Positions 12,510 through 21,856 of a DNA stretch of 64,000 bases are shown here, one piece after another. How positions within the stretch are numbered: the stretch's first letter is position 1; every line of letters begins with the position of its first letter. Source of the DNA: Cladocopium goreaui. Taxonomy: Eukaryota; Sar; Dinophyceae; Suessiales; Symbiodiniaceae. The position numbers and the translations under genes are program-made. The stretch is taken from positions 80,001-144,000 of the forward strand of contig CAMXCT020001137.1 of NCBI GenBank assembly GCA_947184155.2, in the 5' to 3' direction. Under the pieces are notes generated by a model. The model did not search any database. It was not told the DNA's origin and saw only the letters and a list, made by a program, of their open reading frames with translations.

Positions 12510-12743
12510 TTAGCTCAATCTCTGTTGATGGACACCGTGGTGCTCTTCATCAAGTGGTTTTTCAAGTCCATTAGCGCCCCCTCGAGTTGATTTTCCAAAG
12601 CAATTCTCGGGAAAGGCTTCCTCGAAAACCAGGACACTCCACTGAGCAGAGCCACGTTGTTGCATAAAATTGTAAACGAAAATGTAGGAAGCCGTAGTCC
12701 AAAACGCGGTCCATTGCAATTGTAACGGCCAATGAATCAACAA
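12510..12743 (-). pseudogene. decayed tandem copy (a) of coiled-coil ORF
   Basis: The DNA at about 12650-12780 lines up with 13055-13170: an AAAATTGTAAA block, then AGCCGT, then ATGAATC, then CCCGAAGTCA and CAGCA/AGCAATGC. This makes it a third tandem relative of the 13290-13739 ORF region. The frame itself lacks the coiled-coil motif and is probably dead. Confidence 0.35.
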
Positions 12744-12886
12744 CCCGAAGTCAAAGCAATGCAGGCCATGAGAATTCCGAGGGAACGCCCGCCAAAAGTG
12801 CGCCCTCCTAACTGCAATTGGTCAAAGGCAACCGGCCCAAATCTTATCCAGGTAATCGGGAAGGCTGCTACGAGGCAGTTTTCCCA

Positions 12887-13150
12887 TCAAGCTTTAAGGC
12901 ACACTCTGGGTTCTACAACCCAGTGCAAAAACTGTTTCCCCTCGTTGGAGAGCTGTTGAATTCGACGATCTTGTTCAAGCCTGTCCGTCTGGCCACTCCC
13001 GGAAAAACCGCGGGGAAATAAGCCTGAGGAAGAAGAAATTTCTACTTCCGGGCACTTCATGAAATTGTAAATTGTAAATGAAAATTCTGAAAGCCGTCGT
13101 TTCCTGAGCGTGGCATAGCTATGAATCTCGACGGCCAAGGGATCAGCCAC
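12887..13150 (-). pseudogene. decayed tandem copy (b) of coiled-coil ORF
   Basis: Contains Q-T-D-R-L-E-QDRRIQQLSNE, matching E-T-D-R-A-Q-QDRRIQQLSDE in the ORF at 13290-13739. After this block it reads into a different frame and ends early, so the heptad helix is lost. The DNA block GAGCTGTTGAATTCGACGAT is shared by both copies at 12950 and 13354. Confidence 0.55.
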
Positions 13151-13289
13151 CCGAAGTCACAGCAGTGCGGGGCAAGCGCATTTCTAAGCAGAGCCGAAGA
13201 AAAAGATGCCCTTCAATCCCCGACTGCTCCCAGGGGCCGGTCCAACTCCTGGCCAAACAATTCTGGCAGGTGACTGTGAGGTAGCTCCC

Positions 13290-13739
13290 TCATCGAGTGC
13301 CTTGGGCCCGCTCCAAGTTCTCCAATCTAGTGCGAAGACTGTTCACCTCGTCGGAGAGCTGTTGAATTCGACGATCTTGTTGAGCGCGGTCTGTCTCACA
13401 ACCGTCGAAAAATTCCCACGAAGAAATATGCCTGATGAAGAGGACTTTGTAATCCTTGGCATCGTCCTTGTCGGCGCTCTTCACATGGCAGGATTTCAAG
13501 CCGTCTTCGATGGCTTTGGCCAAATCTTCTGACCAAATTTGTATTGACATCTTCAAAGGAAGGTCGCCCATCTTTGTGGTCATTGGGAGTGGCTTTCTTG
13601 ATTGAAAGGAGTAGACTCGGATCTCGCTTGACCTCTTATATCCTGGTGAGGAACTGCGATAGCTGAAGGCCGTCCTCGGCAACGACTCTGAAACCCGAGT
13701 TCCTGTGGGGTGCTGGTTCCGAATCTTCGCTGTCGACAT
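13290..13739 (-). CDS. hypothetical protein with C-terminal coiled coil
   Basis: 149 residues. The N-terminal half is basic and low-complexity. The C-terminal third (QDRRIQQLSDEVNSLRTRLENLE) has heptads of Leu/Ile typical of a coiled coil, so the protein probably forms dimers or trimers. It is the best-preserved of three tandem relatives in the split-repeat element. It lies downstream of the P-loop ORF on the same strand. Function unknown. The start may lie further in, at one of the Met residues near position 53 or 65. Confidence 0.45.
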   Translation of the reverse strand: MSTAKIRNQHPTGTRVSESLPRTAFSYRSSSPGYKRSSEIRVYSFQSRKPLPMTTKMGDLPLKMSIQIWSEDLAKAIEDGLKSCHVKSADKDDAKDYKVLFIRHISSWEFFDGCETDRAQQDRRIQQLSDEVNSLRTRLENLERAQGTR

Positions 13740-14632
13740 CCAGGTTCTCCCTGGGCGTCAGCATGGTGAAATGACTTACCTCGAGACTGGTCCGGATATT
13801 CACAATGCCTAGAGCTGCGAGCCAACATTTTAATAGAAAAGGAACTGGGTGCTAATATAGCAATACACCGCAACAAAGTCATTCCGAATTGCAGATGTGT
13901 TATGGTGTGCCAGCTTGTGTAGTCTAGTCTATTCATCTGAAAGCGGCCGAATACACAACCAGGCAACATAACATGGAATTTCTACCGGCAGAGACTAATC
14001 TCCTCATTCCATAGGGTTCTACCGAACCTAGTATCCTTGCAAGTTGTAAACCGAACCTTTGCAAACATGGCTATGAGTTCCTTTAGTGAGAAGTATATTT
14101 CCCCTCGAGGATTCAACCAGATGAAAAACGATCGTGTCCGATGTCTAACATTCAAACGATCCAAACGGATGATTTGAATAGCACAAACGTTCACAATCTG
14201 AAGCCCTCGAGGATCCAAGATCCAAAAAATAAAAGGCGCTAGACATGAATCCAATGGTTTCTTGAAATGCTTGGAATGCTTTCAGGATCCAAGATCCAAA
14301 ATGAAAGGCGCCCGACACTGAATCCAACGGTTGCCTGAAATGCTTGAAATGCCTTCAGGCGTCCCGACTGACCCCCGAACAAATTGACGGTTGAAGGCAA
14401 ACTTTCTCTGGACCCCATGATTGTCCTGCTTTGAGGTTTGTAACTGCCTGAGTGCTACACGGTGATTGTCACGGCCCGAAAAAATGGCATATGTCAAGGA
14501 AAGCCAAAAGTTGGCCAGTAAATTGTGAAAACCTGGAAATTGTACCATGAATTGTCGGTTCATAGCGAAGCACGAACAAAACTTCCCGAATCAACCCTGA
14601 CTCGCCAGACCTGTGGATACGCACAAGGAAAT
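13740..14632. other. internal non-coding stretch
   Basis: No convincing gene. Minus-strand frames of 60-130 codons overlap one another without motifs. A 75-bp tandem duplication lies within it (listed separately). Confidence 0.4.
14209..14358. repeat. 75-bp tandem duplication
   Basis: Two adjacent copies begin GGATCCAAGATCCAAAA and continue through AAAGGCGC, GAATCCAA and TTGAAATGCTTG-AATGC. They differ by about ten substitutions and indels. Confidence 0.8.
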
Positions 14633-15553
14633 TTAAAATGTCCACCTCCCATCGAGTTCAATGTCCGCCGATAGATGAGATGCGTCCAGGGCCGCATCAT
14701 CTAGGAGGGTGATTTGTAAAGCCTGGCACACCAGGTAGACCTGCGATTTTTCGCCTTCCAGAATGATCATCTTGTTGAGCTCCTGCAGTTGGTCCAGTAC
14801 ATTCGATATGAAAAGCTTGTGCTTCCGGATTGAACTTGATTCTGTTCCTCGTTCAATCAAAAGTTTGTCCGTAGCTGCCAGGTAAACAACAGTGGTGGCT
14901 ACTTCGGCATAACCTGGAAATGCAAAAATCCGATGACCTTCAAGAATCACTGCTCCTGTACTGAATTCTTCGTTCGTGGTGACAGATAATACAGATTGCC
15001 CCATCCGATGCCACGCTGGCTCATCCTCATTCCAAAACGAATCTGTGCAGTATATCCAAAGGGAGAAATAAGGCCTCTTGTTTCGCGCAAATAACCAGAA
15101 ATTTCTGCTCGTAGTCTTTGTACGTGTCAAACCCAAGGTCTTTGCTAGGTGAACTGCTAGGCTGGATTTGCCGACATTGGGGGCACCTGATATCACGATG
15201 ACCGACTCAGCAAGTTTGTCCAATAGCAAAGGGTACCAATCGGCGGACGTCACTTTGCCAGTAAGCTCTTCCACTGTCTTGACGTGGCTCTGCCAGTAGC
15301 AAAGGTCTCTCAAAATTCCCCGCAAATTGCTGTTGTCGATAGTGTCACATATGGACTCCTCTGGTGCGGAAAGGGCATTGTCACTGGCCTTTCCTTTGCC
15401 TTTGTGCCCAGGTGGCGTCAAAGCAGGAGGTTTACCCCAGTACTTGCCGCTTGGGTGAGTCGATAAAGGTGGCGGTCTCCCTGCAAACCTACGACTCATG
15501 GCAAACAAATGTCGCGGGTCCCAAGAATCCTCAAACTTATGTGGTTGTTGCAA
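14633..15553 (-). CDS. P-loop NTPase, possibly kinase-like
   Basis: 306 residues. Around residues 125-135 there is a Walker A motif, SGAPNVGKSSLAVHLAK (GxPxxGKS), following a hydrophobic strand (VIVIS). Further on, VILEGHRIFAFPG and a VVYLAATDKLLIERG block resemble the core strands and a lid-like Arg segment of adenylate-kinase-type P-loop kinases; that comparison is by eye. No Walker B with DExx box was found, so a helicase or AAA role is unlikely. The first 60 residues are Pro/Gly/Lys-rich and probably disordered. It is one of a row of minus-strand ORFs inside a split-repeat element. Substrate unknown. This is the most intact cargo gene there. Confidence 0.6.
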   Translation of the reverse strand: MQQPHKFEDSWDPRHLFAMSRRFAGRPPPLSTHPSGKYWGKPPALTPPGHKGKGKASDNALSAPEESICDTIDNSNLRGILRDLCYWQSHVKTVEELTGKVTSADWYPLLLDKLAESVIVISGAPNVGKSSLAVHLAKTLGLTRTKTTSRNFWLFARNKRPYFSLWIYCTDSFWNEDEPAWHRMGQSVLSVTTNEEFSTGAVILEGHRIFAFPGYAEVATTVVYLAATDKLLIERGTESSSIRKHKLFISNVLDQLQELNKMIILEGEKSQVYLVCQALQITLLDDAALDASHLSADIELDGRWTF

Positions 15554-15566
15554 AAAACCAACATAT

Positions 15567-15870
15567 CAATTCCTGACTGTATGATGGTCAGAAGTTGTGA
15601 CTTGAAAAGAAAATGGGCTTCAAATTCCTGACAGCATGATTGTCGGAAACGTCAGCCTGAACTGAAAACTATGCGGTTGCTGCCACTTCAGAACGTCCCA
15701 TTCCTGACTGCATGATTGTCAGAAGGTTGAATTTGAAAGAAAATCGAACGTCCACTTCCTGACTGCATGATTGTCAGAAACTTGAACCTGAATGAAAACT
15801 GAACACCAAATTCCCGACCGCATGCTTGTCCGGAACCTGGTTCTAGCATGGAACTGAAGTAGCATTTCAT
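15567..15870. repeat. tandem hairpin repeats upstream of the P-loop gene
   Basis: Five units of 50-75 bp. Each opens with a small hairpin of the type CTGACTGCATGATTGTCAG (CTGAC / GTCAG stem) and then has a variable GAAxxTGAACCTGAA-type segment. They lie just upstream of the P-loop ORF, where a 5' leader or promoter would be expected. Confidence 0.75.
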
Positions 15871-16184
15871 GACCGGACATTCATGAAAAAACTCCGGGGC
15901 CTACTGAATACCTCGTGACGACTTGGTTTCATCCAGCATGCTTGGAATCACTGAGAGTCATGAGATGTATGATATGTCAAACAGATAATAGGCATCTGTT
16001 GCCCGGATTCCAACTCTCGACCGACGCAATCGAAATTAATGTCATTAGACTCTGACACTTAAAATTCAAAATAATTCAGCTTCATAACAAAACCGGACTC
16101 TTCCAACCGTTCACTCTGGTCAATGTATTGTCGTCCAACAGGATCACAGTGTGCTTTGACCGCGTCCTTCAATACTTCTGAGGT
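15871..16184. other. intergenic, nothing recognised
   Basis: About 310 bp between the hairpin repeats and the 288-aa ORF. No motif or repeat was seen. Confidence 0.4.
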
Positions 16185-17051
16185 TCAGTGTGTTGAAGCC
16201 ACACTACGAAACCTGATAGCCAAAGCTAGATAGTAGTTGGCTCGAGCTTCATCTTCTCCACGTAGCCCATCCGACAAGCTCTCAATGTGGTCCCCCAGAT
16301 ATGTAAATAGGCGAACCTGGTCTTGCTGATTCGGAAGCCTATCTTGATGGGAAACATCAATGAAAAATAGGAGCGCCTGCTGAAAAAGGCGCGCTCGGGC
16401 AAAATCTTCCATCACCAGGCAGTTGTACAATTCTGTTTGTAATTTGTTTCGCGCGATTGCCCAAAGGTCATCCAGAGGCAATGATGATCCGTCCCCTACA
16501 TCATGGAATTCAATGTGAAGCCGGGTGTCTGCAGTTGCCTCCTCCCTGGGGCAATCCAAAATTGCACCAACACCTCCAACTACATTGAAGTCGCTTTGCA
16601 GACCCAACAACCTGTCTTGGTGAAGAACCGTTGACATAAACCTGTCTGGACCCATAGCGCGGTATGCCATCATGTTCCGTCTCTCACGGGCAAAAACCTG
16701 CTGTCTTTGTTGGATTGATAAGCTCTGATAGGGATTGAAACCTCCAAGGCGTACCATTCCAGCGTGCTGCCATCCAACTCGTTCAGATAGACGGTCGTGA
16801 TCTGCTGTAAGTCCATCGAGGTCCTCCCGGAGTCTTCCCACGACGGAGAATAATTCCGAAAGCTCACAGTTTAGGGAGCTCACTTCTTGTCTCAAACAAT
16901 TGTTCTCACTGTTGATGCGGTCAAATGCTGACCCGAGTGCGGCATAATCAACTCTCTCCATGGTAGCCGCTGGTGGCAAAAATTCCAACCACTTTCGAAC
17001 CACCCAAGTTGCAAATAAACTGATCACTGAGCAAGAACTGGCAGCAACCAT
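16185..17051 (-). CDS. hypothetical coiled-coil protein, 288 aa
   Basis: The first 29 residues are hydrophobic, and a more likely start is the Met at residue 30 (MERVDYAALGSAF). Residues about 40-95 form a heptad-rich coiled coil (INSENNCLRQEVSSLNCELSEL). A globular region follows that is unlike any family I know. The C-terminus has the RLFTYLGDHIESLSD block also found in the fragment at 5500-5778. It overlaps the 334-aa ORF upstream by 28 bases, so if the first Met were used the genes would overlap. Function unknown. Its relative elsewhere in the window shows that it belongs to a dispersed family. Confidence 0.55.
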   Translation of the reverse strand: MVAASSCSVISLFATWVVRKWLEFLPPAATMERVDYAALGSAFDRINSENNCLRQEVSSLNCELSELFSVVGRLREDLDGLTADHDRLSERVGWQHAGMVRLGGFNPYQSLSIQQRQQVFARERRNMMAYRAMGPDRFMSTVLHQDRLLGLQSDFNVVGGVGAILDCPREEATADTRLHIEFHDVGDGSSLPLDDLWAIARNKLQTELYNCLVMEDFARARLFQQALLFFIDVSHQDRLPNQQDQVRLFTYLGDHIESLSDGLRGEDEARANYYLALAIRFRSVASTH

Positions 17052-18028
17052 GACATCGAAGTGCCGTTATCTGCACATGAATTTCCTCCAGGTCCAAGGC
17101 ACTCGTCCGTACTCCCGAGGTAGTCCGGTCCAGGGTTTGCTCCATCTGCTAACTGGAAGTTCATGATGCATAAACACGCCAAGGGCTGTAAGCTGGAGCA
17201 CGGTGCAGCCAGTTGTTGTATCGAAGTGTAACAGCGGCGAAAAACACAATCAATGTAGATAACTTTGTCCACAATACTGTCTAAAGTAGAAGAAAAAGGT
17301 GAAATAGGACCCGCTAAGAGACCCAATATTGGTAGAGAAATTCCACGTCGGAGTTGCAACTGGGCCAGAAATCTCCCTGAGTTGCGACGTACGAACTGCC
17401 AGCATGTCGAGTGAAGAAGGAACGAGGACCTTGGGAGGACGACGCAGCAAGATGTTCCCCACTCGTAGACAGTCCTGTAGAGACCCACAATCGCGATAGT
17501 CCCCGAGCTGGCTGGCTGATGTGAGATGCTATTGATACCCAGTTTCCTCGATGTTTGGCTCCACGGGAAAATTACACATCCCGGCTGCAGCGTGCGAGAA
17601 GTGTGATAGTTCCCAAAAGCGGAAAACCAATTATGTAGGACGTGAACCACACCTGAACTCCGAGGCTCTCCACAAACTTGCAAAACCACCGGCTGAAAAA
17701 TGAAGTCTGCGACCCAACAGGAATACTGCTGAAAATTCGCCTCCATTAAACGATAAATGGCCAAAAGGGAGCAAGTTGCCGTGCAAAAATAGGTCATCGC
17801 CCAGACATCAGTAAAAGGTTCAGCATTTGGCCAAAATTGTTCGATTGCACGTGGTTCAAAATTCAACCAGGGACAAATAAGAAGATTTGCAAATAGACAT
17901 ACCCGAACGATCCCCCGTGAAATGTAGTATGTCCAAAACAGGAAAATAGCTGCAAAGCGAAGTCGACCGCGGGTTCCAACTGAGAAAATGATTCCAGAAA
18001 ATGTAGAAAAATGCACACAGGTCGACAT
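17024..18028 (-). CDS. hypothetical hydrophobic protein, 334 aa
   Basis: Several hydrophobic stretches (about residues 20-50, 70-100, 180-215 and 225-250) and many Cys and Trp residues suggest a membrane protein or a spurious frame rich in T on the coding strand. Near residue 300 it has a DGANPGPD motif. NPGP is the conserved end of 2A-like ribosome-skipping peptides, but the usual D-x-E spacing is absent here. It sits between the small acidic ORF and the 288-aa ORF with a 16-base gap and a 28-base overlap. Whether it is translated is uncertain. Confidence 0.35.
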   Translation of the reverse strand: MSTCVHFSTFSGIIFSVGTRGRLRFAAIFLFWTYYISRGIVRVCLFANLLICPWLNFEPRAIEQFWPNAEPFTDVWAMTYFCTATCSLLAIYRLMEANFQQYSCWVADFIFQPVVLQVCGEPRSSGVVHVLHNWFSAFGNYHTSRTLQPGCVIFPWSQTSRKLGINSISHQPASSGTIAIVGLYRTVYEWGTSCCVVLPRSSFLLHSTCWQFVRRNSGRFLAQLQLRRGISLPILGLLAGPISPFSSTLDSIVDKVIYIDCVFRRCYTSIQQLAAPCSSLQPLACLCIMNFQLADGANPGPDYLGSTDECLGPGGNSCADNGTSMSWLLPVLAQ

Positions 18029-18044
18029 GGCAGATTTTCCTCAT

Positions 18045-18383
18045 CTACCAAAAATCGTCATCACTGCTTTCACTTTCATTTTCTGGTTGCATTGCGTCAT
18101 TGCCGCCTGTGATTCTGATCTTCTCGAGGAGTTGATCCAGATGAAACTGATTACTGCATCTCACCTTGAGTGCCTTGTTGTGTCGAATGCGGTACAACAC
18201 TTTCTGATCAATTCTCTGGAGCGCTTCCTGCTCAATCTGATGGGCAATGGCACTCGGTGACATTCCTACCCATCGTGGCCGCCAAAGTTCAAAATCTGGC
18301 CACTCGAGGATTTCAGAGGAGTCGTCGTCGGATCCGTGATTCCATGGCACATCTGGATCAACTTCTTGATCAGAGTCTTCCAT
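18045..18383 (-). CDS. small acidic protein, 112 aa
   Basis: The start codon lies at the inner edge of the A1 repeat, so A1 would supply its promoter or leader. The N-terminus is acidic (MEDSDQEVDPDVPW), the middle has a positively charged helix with Gln/Ile/Arg (SAIAHQIEQEALQRIDQKV), and the C-terminus is again acidic and Ser-rich (ESESSDDDFW). This layout resembles small nuclear or chaperone-like adaptor proteins, but no family is recognised. It is the first ORF of the minus-strand row in the element. Confidence 0.5.
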   Translation of the reverse strand: MEDSDQEVDPDVPWNHGSDDDSSEILEWPDFELWRPRWVGMSPSAIAHQIEQEALQRIDQKVLYRIRHNKALKVRCSNQFHLDQLLEKIRITGGNDAMQPENESESSDDDFW

Positions 18384-18694
18384 GGCTACTCGAAAATTTC
18401 CCTTATAAAAAGGGGTCCCTCCCTCCCACCACTTGATGGGTAATGCACCAGCAGAAAACTAATATTAACATGACCACCACTGACGTGCGTTTCAGTGTTG
18501 ATTGTTCGTTTAGAAAACAGAAGCGGTCAAGAATTGTTTGTTGTTAAACTTGAGTGCAACAACAATGTTTCAGTTGTTGTTTGCAGAAGAGATTCTTTCA
18601 CCACAAGACAGTTTGAAGTCGAGGACCTTATTTGCGATACCTCACAATTTTTTTGAGGAATAATGCTTTCATCTTTTTTCAAAAGAGTGACACC
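18383..18694. repeat. A1 repeat of split-repeat element
   Basis: 312 bp matching A2 (11281-11582). TGGCTACTCG here corresponds to TGGGTACTCG there, and both end GAGTGACACC. It is the outer right end of the element and abuts the broken Copia reverse transcriptase. Confidence 0.9.
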
Positions 18695-20519
18695 ATCATG
18701 AGCACTCAACTCCTCTGACTTGTCAGGAATTTCAGTCTCAGAGTGTCCAGGTGAATTCTTGTTCTGCAAGCGCTTTGAGAGTTGCAACAGTGCAAAGTTG
18801 ATCCAAATGTTTCCCATGGATCTTCACCACCATGCGCCCAGATTCCAAAAGCTGGTGGGTGCGCTTGAGAAAGGTCAACTCGTCACCGACATTGGACATG
18901 ATCTCGATGGAAACTTCATACCTTGACTGCAGTTGTGGGATCAGCTCTTCTGTGACTGCTTTGCGTGACCCAATGACCAAAAGGTCATCCACGTGAATCA
19001 TCAACAAGCAATCACCAAGTTTGGAACGTAGGATGGACGGATAGGCCTCAAACTCTTCCATCCCAAGGCTGCTTTCACCAACAAACTTTAAGTCTCGATG
19101 CCACAAAAGACTGCCATCACGCTGACCTGGAAGGACACAGCCCAAACTGTATGAGACACTTCTCCCAGAGGCATCTGTGCAACGTACACGAGTTGGCTGT
19201 TCTTGCTTGACTGTCAAGAAAGCGTCTTTGACATCAATGGCCAACATCATCATGTCTTGGTGCTCTCGAGGGGCCAAAAAGCAAATAGGCAAAATGCGGC
19301 TGGCAATGTTCGAAGTAGCCGGTGAGACAAGAGCTTCTCTGCCAGGCTGCAACCATGTGTACTCCCTTGCAACCAAACGACTGCGACGCAACCAGATAGC
19401 ATTGCCTTGCTTGCCTTTCTTCTCTCTCCAGGTGCGTACAAAGCGTGTGCTCAAGCTTTTGGCATCGTGAGGCAAGTTGTCCTCCTGCAAAACTTGGAGA
19501 CCAGATAGCCTTTCAACCTCCACTTGATCTGCAATGCTATCCAAGCGCTGAAGTTCATCTGCACTGAGCTCTGGCTCTTGAGGGCTGTATGGAAAACTGA
19601 GCTCATCCACATTGGGTCCCACATCATCCATAGTCTCATAGGGATCCTCGTTGAGATTCAATTCATGTTGGATCATCGTGTCAACTTCATCCATTTCAAG
19701 GTCGACGTCAGGTTCAATGTCCAAGTGCTCAATCTTCAAAATCTGCCCCAAGAGTCCAAGATGTCCAGTGTCATCACGCTTGGCAACTTTGTTGACAGGC
19801 TGCATACTTTCGAAAGAAGCATCATCCAAAACTTCGACTGGTGCCTCTGACTGTGGCGTTTGTGGAACGACGTCTCCATGCCCCGAAGAAGCTTCAACTG
19901 CTGTTGCATGAAAAAGCTTTGAATCACCACCGGTCACATCATGTTGTGTGTTGTGCTTGCCAGAAGGTTGAGAAGAAGTTTCAGCATAGACGGGGGTCTG
20001 AGGCACGTCCACATTCATAGACTGGGCCCTTGAAGCACGCTTTGCTGCTGCTACGGCCTCTTCCAGGCCCTCATCATTGAAAATGGGTTCTTGCTCACCA
20101 TCCTGCGGCTGCTCAGCTTGTCCCAGCAGCCCCGCCTCGGCAAAAATCGCAGTTTCGTCAACATCCTCAAAAGGGTGTGCTCTGGCATAATCTTGAACAG
20201 CCTTTGCATCCTTGTCTGGCAACCGAAGGCTGCTGTCAAATGCAACTGCAGGTGGTGGAACAACACGTTTTGCGTGGACAAGTCTGTGCCCCAAACTTGC
20301 ACATCCATAGTTCCAGGGTGAAGCTGTAAGTTCTCCAAGCAAGTCCAAATCAAAGGAAGTTGGCAATCTTCTAATACTGCGTGTAAGAAAGATTCCAGTT
20401 GGCGTTCCAATGATATGAGAATCATTCGAAATGGCCTTGCTAAGCCACACACCGCGCGTCCATTGAGGAAGTCCTTTCAAACTGATGCGTAGAAATCCCA
20501 TCACAGCCACCCCAAACAT
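18695..20519 (-). pseudogene. Copia reverse transcriptase, C-terminus lost
   Basis: A 593-residue frame. An acidic linker (about residues 80-330) precedes the RVT_2-type domain. Motif A is LAIDVKDAFL with Asp429; motif C is IHVDDLLVIG with Asp511-Asp512, the HVDD variant common in Copia. After about 18830 the frame shifts: the expected continuation, LSKRLQNKNSPGHSE then PDKSEELSA, is in another minus frame down to about 18700. The sequence then meets the A1 repeat, so the thumb and RNase H regions are missing. Confidence 0.85.
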
Positions 20520-21360
20520 TGCAATCTTCCCACTGTAAAACCGTCCACAAGCACGCTCATACGCAGTTGTAGCACTGTGAAGTGGTTATGCAACCAAGAG
20601 GAATGAACAATGGCCCATGTGTAGACTGGGTGACAACATCCAAAAATTGGCTCTTTGCATCCAGTTTCCCATTCAATCTGAGATACCAGCAAGTTGGCCT
20701 TGGCTCTGATAACCTCCACCATTGCCTCTGCTGCGCCATTTGCCCTGTGGTCTCCTGTTGGAGCAGGTTCAGCATGGGCTGTAATCCTCAACGTTGCACA
20801 TGCTTTTCGAACTGCTTCAAGCGAAGAAAGAGTTGATGGTTCTGAGCCACAACGCAAACCAATCTCAGTGTGACCACAATGGACAATAAAGCGGCACATC
20901 TCGGTGACAAGGTAGCTGAGGCTTCTATACCACCCTTCTGTTGCGTTGGCAGGGCAATGCACATTCCAGTACCGCGGTCAGTCACAATCAGCACTGTCAA
21001 CTTGTCTGACTCATCACGCATTCGGGAACAGTAAAAGAAATCACATGACACAACGCTATGGTCAGTTGTTTCATGAGTCTGTTGTCTGTGGCCATCTTGC
21101 TTTGCACGGTGAGCAACACACAAAGGACACCGTGTTTCATAAGGCTCATGCACCAAGTTGTGGGCCTGCTTCATGGACTCCGTGGGCTCGACAGGTTTCT
21201 TCTGAGGGATTGCAACACGTTCTGAATCCTTTTTGAGAGTTGCCTCCACTGCTTGGGCTTCCATGAGCTCACGAGTCTTCACAAACTCCAACATGCGACG
21301 CATACAGTCCTTCTTGGACCCACGCTTCGACAAACCCAAACAAAGCTTGACATCCAGCAC
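20501..21360 (-). pseudogene. Copia integrase, frameshifted
   Basis: The upstream frame (21360-20788) has the HHCC zinc-binding part, with HNLVHEPYETRCPLCVAHRA and catalytic-core start HSVVSCDFFYC (first Asp). The frame then shifts near 20900-20960. The core resumes in 20962-20501 with the pattern GDHRANGAAEAMVEVIRAK, holding the conserved Glu. At least one indel breaks the domain. Confidence 0.8.
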
Positions 21361-21850
21361 GAAGAGCTTTCAAAGAATGGTCATAGCTGAGAATTGTTCC
21401 ATCAACTGTGACTGTACTCTCATCTGTGTACGGCACAATGCGCTCTTCATCCAACGGCTCTGCATCAGGCAATTCAGCTGGGGCTTCCTGCACAGGCCGT
21501 GGGCCTTCTTGTTGGTCACCTGGCTCATCATCACCAGCTTGCCCAACCAAGACATCTGCGTCAAAGTAAGGTGCCTGTTCTCCATCCCTCAGAGTAAAAC
21601 TAAGCTGTTCTGAAGCAACGTTGTGCGCATGTGCTATCGTGAGAACTTCTATCACAGATTCTGGGGCATATATTTCACCCTCCAAGTCTTCCAATTCTGA
21701 AATGGGCTCTCCAAACTCCAATAACTCCCATCCATGGGCATCCCGAAACACCAGCGTTGTCCTGAACCACATCATTTCACCTGCAGGGCAAAGTGTAGTA
21801 TCCACAAACCTTGCACGTCGAGTGGTCAATGCATAGACCTGTGGATTCAC
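21269..21850 (-). pseudogene. Copia protease-integrase linker
   Basis: 193 residues, acidic, overlapping the integrase frame by about 90 bases. It has no catalytic motif. By position it is the variable region between protease and integrase. The overlap marks another frameshift. Confidence 0.6.
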
Positions 21851-21856
21851 CTTGTT

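Larger units (their letters stand above)
10813..18694 (-). mobile_element. split-direct-repeat element with cargo ORFs, no RT or recombinase seen
   Basis: Read on the minus strand the order is A1 (18694-18383), ORFs, B1 (12026-11583), A2 (11582-11281), B2 (11257-10813). This is the split-direct-repeat plan known from PAT/Ngaro/Kangaroo members of the DIRS order. The inner A2/B1 junction, GACACC|TTATTCC on plus, equals the two outer termini joined together, as expected if the element passed through a circle. A carries GAGGAATAA and B begins TTATTCCTC, a 9-bp inverted repeat across the junction. No reverse transcriptase, RNase H or tyrosine recombinase motif was found inside, so I infer a non-autonomous element or a different mechanism. 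Its left edge cuts a retroposon ORF and its right edge abuts a truncated Copia element. Confidence 0.72.

Noticed and set aside
11281-18694. A1 and A2 as ordinary LTRs of a 7.4-kb element
   Set aside because: No matching target duplication, and the B1/B2 copies plus the junction equal to joined ends fit split direct repeats better.
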